Origin: Lachnospiraceae bacterium
GTDB taxonomy: Bacteria > Bacillota > Clostridia > Lachnospirales > Lachnospiraceae
Direction: 5' to 3'
DNA length: 49,387 nucleotides
Assembly: GCA_009911035.1 (NCBI GenBank)
Contig: QXWO01000046.1
Span: 1 to 49,387, forward strand
In this document: positions 44,622-49,387 of the stretch, piece by piece
How the letters are laid out: each line of letters opens with the position of its first letter
How positions within the stretch are numbered: the stretch's first letter is position 1
Made by a program: the position numbers and the translations under genes
Notes under the pieces: generated by a model
Database searches by the model: none
The model's input: the letters and a program-made list of their open reading frames with translations, nothing else
What the model was told of the DNA's origin: nothing

Positions 44622-45824
44622 TCACCTCCCTTCGCAGATATATATGAACTTATTTTGTAATAACCCTTTTATGAGAGGAAAATAACTCATATCATCAATT
44701 AATATATTCTCATCATTAAACAAATTATATACACTTTCCGAGCATTCATAAAAATGATGGTTTCTTGGATTATATGTAATATAATTACCTAATTGTGTTT
44801 TCCATGATACTAAATCTGGAAACTTTTTGACTATAAAATTTTTATAATTATATTCGACTTTAGCAGCATCAGGTATTTTTGTACTATATAACATATATCT
44901 TCCAGACTCATATAGACGATAGAAAATATGCGGTTCTGTAAGCGCATTTTTCGGATACCAAGTATATTGTGACAACATTGCGTCTCTTCGGGCCTGCTCC
45001 AAATTTGGGATAGCGGAATGTACTATGGGTTCATACCACCTAATAATATTACCCATAAAATCATTAAGTGGGCACGGAAGATTAATTTGGGTAATATTAT
45101 ATTTATCCCAATTTTTATATAGTCTGCTACTTATATCTAGTTCTAAAATATTAACATTATATGAAAATAAAGGATATTTCTTTTTTAATTTCTTCAAGTA
45201 ATTAATTGTTTGTTCTCTTTCATATATTGTTTCAGTTGGAAAACCTATAATAGCTGGAAAATGAACTCTTATTTGATGTTTAAAAAAGAGTTCTAATATT
45301 GCTTCTATGTTATCCATAACTTCTTCAACATTTTCATGTTTGTTCATTAACTTCAATATTCGAATAGATGCTGATTCAAATCCCAATCTAATTTGTGTTA
45401 ATCCTGAAATAGCCAATTCTTTAATTATATCTTCGTTTATCCATTCAGGATCTAACCTTGACCTTGTATGCCATATAAAATTGCAATTATTATTATTCAT
45501 TTTCTGTGCTAATTGATAAAGTATTGATGGAGGAATTGCTTCATCAATACTCCAAAAATAATTTATGTTCTTATTCTCAAGATAACTTATTTGACACCAT
45601 GCATCTTCTATGTTCCATGTTGCTGAGTAGTCTAAATATTTATTATTAATTCCACAAAATGTACATTGATTCCAATAGCAATGATTTTTAGGAAAGAGCC
45701 TTATATTTACATATTTGTGGAAAATATTGCTCATATTAAAATCATATTTAGGATATGTTATTTTTGTATTTGTCACATTAACTGAACCGTTGTAGTCTTT
45801 ATATGATAAAATCTCACTACACAC
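44622..45824 (-). CDS. Radical SAM enzyme, likely RiPP maturase (400 aa)
   Basis: The 4Fe-4S motif is CYWNQCTFCG (near residue 49), spaced CX4CX2C rather than the usual CX3CX2C. LGFESASIRILKLMNK and FPAIIGFPTET further on are typical of the Elp3/MiaB-like and B12-type radical SAM branch. No B12-binding domain and no SPASM cysteine cluster are present. The last 55 residues (ITYNPRNHHFYECSESVYNL and on) resemble a PqqD-like peptide-recognition fold; this is inference. The frame opens with GTG directly after an in-frame TAG and lacks a clear ribosome binding site, so the true N-terminus is uncertain. The stop overlaps the ribosome binding site of the peptide gene, 4 bases ahead. Confidence 0.82.
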   Translation of the reverse strand: MCSEILSYKDYNGSVNVTNTKITYPKYDFNMSNIFHKYVNIRLFPKNHCYWNQCTFCGINNKYLDYSATWNIEDAWCQISYLENKNINYFWSIDEAIPPSILYQLAQKMNNNNCNFIWHTRSRLDPEWINEDIIKELAISGLTQIRLGFESASIRILKLMNKHENVEEVMDNIEAILELFFKHQIRVHFPAIIGFPTETIYEREQTINYLKKLKKKYPLFSYNVNILELDISSRLYKNWDKYNITQINLPCPLNDFMGNIIRWYEPIVHSAIPNLEQARRDAMLSQYTWYPKNALTEPHIFYRLYESGRYMLYSTKIPDAAKVEYNYKNFIVKKFPDLVSWKTQLGNYITYNPRNHHFYECSESVYNLFNDENILIDDMSYFPLIKGLLQNKFIYICEGR

Positions 45825-45863
45825 CTAACGGCTTCTAAGACCGTATAAATACTATGTTTTCAA

Positions 45864-45950
45864 AGTGGTTAAGAGTGGTAAAAAGCAGAGAAATGTAGGT
45901 AATTCCTATTTTATTCATGCACCACTCCTACACCACTATTCCTACATTTC
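45864..45950. repeat. Nested direct and inverted repeats, recombinase-site-like
   Basis: AGTGGT occurs at 45864 and 45874, and its complement ACCACT at 45921 and 45932, so the pairs are spaced 10 and 11 bases. Inside lies GAAATGTAGG (45890-45899), inverted as CCTACATTTC (45941-45950). The symmetry and one-turn spacing resemble binding sites of a tyrosine recombinase or excisionase. It may also hold the promoter of the radical SAM gene. Confidence 0.55.
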
Positions 45951-45974
45951 AGAGGCATATTAAATCGGAAAGGA

Positions 45975-46013
45975 AAACCGCCCAAGGCTATTCGTGGTAG
46001 TCAAGAGCGGTTT
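45975..46013 (-). terminator. Terminator-like hairpin after the 68-aa gene
   Basis: AAACCGC and GCGGTTT pair at the ends of a 39-base element just past the stop of the gene at 46019. On the minus strand TTCCTTTCC follows. The stem is only 7 bp with a long loop, so efficiency is uncertain. Confidence 0.5.
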
Positions 46014-46018
46014 AAGTA

Positions 46019-46225
46019 TTACTGAGCGGATACTGTTACATTTGCTGGTTCAGCAAATAGTATCTCACTTTTAAATCCGTGCTTTATCGCTTTCGCTGCA
46101 AGCTTAGTAGCTGATTTACCGTGAGCCTTGGAAAAACGCCACGCTTCAGCAGGATGCAGATCTGTATACATATCAGCTTCTTTGAGCGACATATTACGGA
46201 TTTCTTCGTTTGTCAAACGAGCCAT
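46019..46225 (-). CDS. Small hypothetical protein (68 aa)
   Basis: Begins MARLTNEEIRNMSLKEADMY behind a perfect AAGGAGG site at the right distance; a longer frame upstream has no such site. The protein is helical and basic toward the middle (KAHGKSATKLAAKAIKHG). I recognise no family. It lies downstream of the integrase gene on the same strand and may be co-transcribed with the 30-residue frame at 46436. Confidence 0.7.
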   Translation of the reverse strand: MARLTNEEIRNMSLKEADMYTDLHPAEAWRFSKAHGKSATKLAAKAIKHGFKSEILFAEPANVTVSAQ

Positions 46226-46435
46226 AATACTACCTCCTTTCCGATTTAATATGCCTCTCCTTTCGACGACCATTGTACCACAAGATTCTGAAAAATTCAA
46301 TAAGCAGGAGGAGCCTATTAAAGAGAGGAAAAGGAGACGTTGCTGGTAACAACTACCTCCTTCTCGTGTGATCATGCAAATTTGACATCCTGGGTTGGAT
46401 ATTCGTTATCGCATTTTTTGAGATTGTAATAAGAA

Positions 46436-46528
46436 CTATAAGGCGTGTGAACCTTTTTCTTTCTCATCACTTTCTTTATGCCAAAAAGAGACGGGGCAAA
46501 AATCTTTCTTTGGCTTATAATATTGCAT
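46436..46528 (-). CDS. Very short reading frame with strong ribosome binding site (30 aa)
   Basis: MQYYKPKKDFCPVSFWHKES followed by DEKEKGSHAL. GAGGAGG precedes the ATG by 3-4 bases. Between the integrase and the 68-aa gene on the same strand. Of the remaining bases between 46226 and 46585 I can assign nothing else. Confidence 0.4.
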   Translation of the reverse strand: MQYYKPKKDFCPVSFWHKESDEKEKGSHAL

Positions 46529-46585
46529 TCGCCTCCTCTCTTTAACAGACTTTTTCTCCTTTCAAGACATCTTCATTATAGCATC

Positions 46586-47821
46586 CTATTTTATTTTTTC
46601 AATTTCTGTTTTCAGCCAGTCAAACTCTCTTTGCGTATAAACCTTTTCTGTGATGTCCGAAATCTTATGGCCAACCATGTATTTGATGGCATACTCATCC
46701 ACCCCATATTTCTTCGCCATTGTTACAAAGTGTTTTCTACCGTCGTGTGGTCTATGTTCCGGATTCAAGTTTAACTCGGTCCGTATCAAATTAAAAGCTT
46801 TCGTGTAACGGTTATAGGTAAGCTTTATATTCTTCTTGTTCCGGGCATTTGGGTCAATCCAGTTCAGCAAATACTTACTGCCAAGTTCTTCAGCTTCCTT
46901 ATATTTCTTCTCTATCAGATGACGAATTTTGCTATGGATCGGAACTATTCTCTCACTTCCTGCCTCGGTCTTCATACCGCCTTTGAATGTTCCTTCCGAC
47001 AAATTCACATTCTCTAATTCAATCAATCCAAGCTCCTGGGGACGCCATCCGGAATAGCACTGAATCAAGAGAATGTCTACGCCCCGCTTATCCTCTACGT
47101 GATTCCACAAAAGCTCTAGTTCTTCTTCTGAAAAAGCGATATGCTCTCGTTTGACATTATGGCACTCTTTCACGACTTCATCAGGAAGCTTAAAAGTTCG
47201 TGAGTAATTCCGATCCACAATTTCATATTCCAAAGCGTAATCCAGCATCAAATTAAACAATGACTTAATTTTGTTCTTCATGGTTGCGGTCGGAATCTGC
47301 TCAATACCTTTGACAACCGCAACTCCTTCTTCCATACATCCTTTGATGTGCCTGGCACGGACATCCATTACCCTCATAGTATAAACAGCAGAGCAATACT
47401 CCCAGGCATTCTCAGCGGCTTTTGAATCCTTCACGGTCTTCTCGTATTCTGGAAACCATTTATCGTAGAGTTCCTGCATGGTAATGGCAGGCTGTAAATC
47501 GTATGGGTTCTTGTTATATTCTACGAGGGCTGCATATGCATCATTGTATGTAGGAAAATAGGATTCTGGTTTCAGCGGTTTACAAATTGGTCTGCCAGCC
47601 GCTGTCTTACCAACTGTAATCATAGCTCGATAAGGATTTCGGAGATTTCGGTTCTTGATTTCGCTGATTTGTCCGAAACCATTTGGCAATCTTCTTCTCT
47701 TATTATTCTTGTTTCGAGGTTTTCTCGGTTTTACGTCCGGCTGTATGGGGTATCCGCAGTGCGGACAGAACGTTGCTTTGTCGCTTACTTGTAATTCACA
47801 TTCAGGGCATTGTATTAGCAT
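46586..47821 (-). CDS. Phage-type tyrosine integrase with N-terminal zinc ribbon (411 aa)
   Basis: A zinc ribbon at the extreme N-terminus (C5, C8, C19, C22) leads to a basic linker (KPRKPRNKNNKRRRL), an AP2-like arm-binding region, a SAM-like core-binding region and the catalytic domain. Catalytic residues: Arg in CYSGWRPQELG (near 257), HDGRKHF (near 358), His in VGHKISDITEKVY and the Tyr of that element (near 394). I start at MLIQCPEC, with GGAGAG upstream; the longer frame adds residues without support. The divergent small phage-like genes to the right suggest this is the integrase of a separate element. Confidence 0.9.
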   Translation of the reverse strand: MLIQCPECELQVSDKATFCPHCGYPIQPDVKPRKPRNKNNKRRRLPNGFGQISEIKNRNLRNPYRAMITVGKTAAGRPICKPLKPESYFPTYNDAYAALVEYNKNPYDLQPAITMQELYDKWFPEYEKTVKDSKAAENAWEYCSAVYTMRVMDVRARHIKGCMEEGVAVVKGIEQIPTATMKNKIKSLFNLMLDYALEYEIVDRNYSRTFKLPDEVVKECHNVKREHIAFSEEELELLWNHVEDKRGVDILLIQCYSGWRPQELGLIELENVNLSEGTFKGGMKTEAGSERIVPIHSKIRHLIEKKYKEAEELGSKYLLNWIDPNARNKKNIKLTYNRYTKAFNLIRTELNLNPEHRPHDGRKHFVTMAKKYGVDEYAIKYMVGHKISDITEKVYTQREFDWLKTEIEKIK

Positions 47822-48033
47822 CGTGCATCGCTCTCCTTCCACAGTCAGCATTATAATAAATAGTATAGGAATTGTCAACTCCTATATTCATATTTTCTTG
47901 CTAAAATCCTTCGTATTTTTAACCTAGATTAAATACAGTACACAGGTGACCGCTTTTTCTGATAGCCTTAACATACAAAATCCGAAAAATTCCCGGGGTG
48001 AGATTTTGGAAAAAGATTTTAAAGGAGGGCTGT

Positions 48034-48282
48034 ATGGATACCATATTTCAAACTGGTTCTGTACCGGTTGCGGTCGCCGCCAAGGTATACGGTAAAGACG
48101 CTTCCTGGATACGGGCTGGCATTATTTCTGGATGGCTTCCTATCGGGAAAGCCACAAGAAACGGTCAACTCGTAACCAAAATCGAAGAAATGAACAGCAG
48201 GCTGGGACGGATTAACTTTTATATTTCACCCAAATTGCTGTATGAACAAACCGGGTACCTTTGGAAAGGAGAAAAAGCATGA
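48034..48282 (+). CDS. Small excisionase-like/DNA-binding protein (82 aa)
   Basis: Starts MDTIFQTGSVPVAVAAKVYG behind AAAGGAGGG. VAVAAKVYGKDASWIRAGI reads as a helix-turn-helix, and GWLPIGKATRNGQ as a wing, as in MerR-like excisionases. It is divergent from the integrase gene, the common place for an excisionase. Function is inferred. Confidence 0.6.
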   Translation: MDTIFQTGSVPVAVAAKVYGKDASWIRAGIISGWLPIGKATRNGQLVTKIEEMNSRLGRINFYISPKLLYEQTGYLWKGEKA

Positions 48283-48698
48283 GTACGACAATAAGACCTG
48301 AACTATCAGAGAAAAATAAATATTGGATTGACCGTCACCGTTATTATGAGCTGAAACATTTTTGTTTGCAGTATCCTACATGGAAGAAAGCGTACAGAAC
48401 GTTGGACGGACTGAGTAAGAGACCAAACGATAATCCAATACTTGCCAAGCTCAACGTAGTCAGTGACCCGACGGCCAGGTGTGCCGTTACAAAAGCGTAT
48501 CTCGCAGAACGGATAGCAATGATAGAGGATGTTGCAGAGGATACGGATGAAGAACTGGCGAGTTATATTTTACATGGGGTAACGGAGGGCTGTTCTTATG
48601 ACATATTGCGGGTGAGATACAATATTCCATGCTGCAAGGATATTTACTACGACTTGTACAGACGGTTCTTCTGGTTGCTGAGCAAAGAAAGAGAATAG
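48279..48698 (+). CDS. Phage-like sigma/ArpU-type regulator (139 aa)
   Basis: Its ATG overlaps the preceding stop (ATGA), so the two are coupled; GGAAAGGAG precedes it. All-helical. Residues 85-120 (EELASYILHGVTEGCSYDIL then RVRYNIPCCKDIYYDLYRRF) resemble sigma region 4, as in phage late-gene regulators and the protein at 41327. Regulatory role inferred. Confidence 0.55.
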   Translation: MSTTIRPELSEKNKYWIDRHRYYELKHFCLQYPTWKKAYRTLDGLSKRPNDNPILAKLNVVSDPTARCAVTKAYLAERIAMIEDVAEDTDEELASYILHGVTEGCSYDILRVRYNIPCCKDIYYDLYRRFFWLLSKERE

Positions 48699-48715
48699 GT
48701 TCGCAGGGATTTCAT

Positions 48716-48733
48716 CTCCTTTAATGAAAGGAG
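48716..48733 (+). promoter_or_regulatory. Hairpin hiding the ribosome binding site of the 75-aa gene
   Basis: CTCCTTT (48716-48722), loop AATG, AAAGGAG (48727-48733). The 3' arm is the Shine-Dalgarno sequence of the gene at 48744, so the 5' arm acts as an anti-Shine-Dalgarno. A near copy precedes the next small gene. Confidence 0.6.
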
Positions 48734-48743
48734 AGTGATTAAA

Positions 48744-48971
48744 ATGATTAAATCTATTTATGGTCCTATTACAAATCCAAAAACAGGTGAAACAAAAGAT
48801 ATTGTCGTAACGACTTTAACTTCTAAGAATCTTAGAGATTTTCTGATTGGAGGAGGAATTGTATTGATGGGTATTTCCTATCTTGCACTATCCGCATTCA
48901 GAAATGGAGCTAACGCATTTGAAGAAGCGGAGTATAAGACATTGGAATCTCTTAATCTGTTAAAGGGTTAG
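48744..48971 (+). CDS. Small single-pass membrane protein (75 aa)
   Basis: MIKSIYGPITNPKTGETKDI is a hydrophilic start, followed by a membrane segment (FLIGGGIVLMGISYLALSAF, about 35-54) and a short acidic tail. I start at the ATG at 48744 rather than the GTG at 48735, which is too close to the ribosome binding site. No family recognised. Followed by its own terminator. Confidence 0.65.
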   Translation: MIKSIYGPITNPKTGETKDIVVTTLTSKNLRDFLIGGGIVLMGISYLALSAFRNGANAFEEAEYKTLESLNLLKG

Positions 48972-49015
48972 TATTGGACGAAAGATTGATTATTATATCT
49001 ATCGATTTGAAGATT

Positions 49016-49040
49016 GAGCCAGCAATGGCTCTTTCTTTTT
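49016..49040 (+). terminator. Rho-independent terminator
   Basis: GAGCCA, loop GCAA, TGGCTC, then TTTCTTTTT. Ends the unit containing the 75-aa membrane protein gene. Confidence 0.85.
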
Positions 49041-49055
49041 CGCGCAAATCGCAAG

Positions 49056-49071
49056 TCCTTTAATGAAAGGA
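49056..49071 (+). promoter_or_regulatory. Hairpin hiding the ribosome binding site of the 44-aa gene
   Basis: TCCTTT, loop AATG, AAAGGA. The 17-base string TCCTTTAATGAAAGGAG is identical to that before the gene at 48744, including the loop. The 3' arm is the ribosome binding site of the gene at 49082. Confidence 0.6.
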
Positions 49072-49081
49072 GCGTGAGATT

Positions 49082-49216
49082 ATGAGTGCAATAAAAAGAT
49101 GGTTTGAAGACCATATTTCAGAATTCACAGATGAAGAATTGCGGGAAGATGGTTACGAGCAGGAAGATATTGACTTTATGAGAGAATGCTTTACTGGAAA
49201 GATGAAGGAGTCCTAA
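49082..49216 (+). CDS. Small acidic protein (44 aa)
   Basis: Starts MSAIKRWFEDHISEFTDEEL and ends with ECFTGKMKES. Ribosome binding site AAAGGAG 9 bases ahead. Acidic and helical, no family recognised. It lies between two terminators and so is its own small unit; its promoter must be in the 40 bases after the previous terminator, or read-through occurs. Confidence 0.65.
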   Translation: MSAIKRWFEDHISEFTDEELREDGYEQEDIDFMRECFTGKMKES

Positions 49217-49235
49217 CAAGGGCTCTTTCTTTTTT
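49208..49235 (+). terminator. Rho-independent terminator
   Basis: GAGTCC pairs with GGGCTC (one G-T pair) around a 6-base loop that contains the stop codon of the 44-aa gene, followed by TTTCTTTTTT. After it, to 49387, I see no gene; CTTTATGAAAG at 49307 is a weak echo of the hairpins above. Confidence 0.75.
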
Positions 49236-49387
49236 ACATAAAAAATGGTATAATCGAGCCAATACTTGATACATTTTGTTCTATATTTCGCAAATAATAC
49301 ATTGCCCTTTATGAAAGTCTGCAAATAAAAAGTCAAGCAGAAATTTGTGAACTTTGAAAAATTTATACAGGTTGAAATGAAGGCATA

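Noticed and set aside
46230-46352. TTG-initiated 40-aa hydrophobic and basic frame (LLPATSPFPLFNRLLLLIEF and on) whose stop lies in the next ribosome binding site
   Set aside because: The AAGGAGG before it is only about 3 bases from the TTG, too close for normal initiation, and no ATG or GTG alternative exists. It could be a toxin-like or leader peptide, but support is too weak for a feature.

Overview
The window looks like a low-GC Gram-positive chromosome, most likely a member of the Clostridia close to Lachnospiraceae. The support is strong AGGAGG-type ribosome binding sites, lipobox lipoproteins, a YhaM-type exoribonuclease, a membrane-anchored HtrA-like protein and ICE-type accessory genes. 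No species is claimed.

Layout. (1) 484-12455, minus strand: a tightly overlapping seven-gene anti-phage island. It holds an XRE regulator, a C5-cytosine methyltransferase, a PmeII-like restriction endonuclease, a CoiA-type zinc-ribbon protein, a coiled-coil protein, an unknown protein and a 1752-aa DEAH helicase with DUF1998. This resembles Druantia type II with extra genes inserted. A consensus sigma-A promoter precedes the regulator. (2) 12590-13210: non-coding DNA packed with structure. It has three consecutive hairpins, two arrays of iteron-like repeats on a 21-bp period and a large imperfect inverted repeat. It looks like an origin or transfer region of a mobile element. (3) 13250-17927: core genes rlmD and yhaM, a catalytically dead HtrA-like protein, and tRNA-Pro(CGG) with its own promoter and terminator. 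(4) 17958-28559: a ten-gene Mrp/Mbh-type cation/proton antiporter operon with four separate NuoL/M/N-like subunits, headed by trxA and trmB. (5) 28752-31180: a D,D-carboxypeptidase and a DEDDh exonuclease, convergent. (6) 31308-39692: a two-component system divergent from an operon of a small lipoprotein, an unusually large solute-binding lipoprotein, two sugar-type ABC permeases and an HlyD-like adaptor. No ATPase is encoded there.

(7) From 39776 to the window end: accessory DNA starting at a 3' tRNA-Arg(CCT) fragment, which is an attachment-site scar. It carries an ICE-type helix-turn-helix gene, a sigma-like regulator, two tyrosine recombinases, a pentapeptide-repeat membrane protein and a string of small phage-like genes.

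The most interesting candidate for an undescribed system is at 44453-45824. A radical SAM enzyme is translationally coupled to a 54-aa peptide that ends in 13 consecutive glycines. The peptide has the form of a RiPP precursor with an acidic leader. It converges on the pentapeptide-repeat gene, which recalls, without proving, the pairing of poly-glycine microcin B17 with its pentapeptide-repeat immunity protein. Other leads are the degenerate HtrA triad, the phased iteron arrays and two near-identical hairpins that hide the Shine-Dalgarno sequences of small genes at the right edge.
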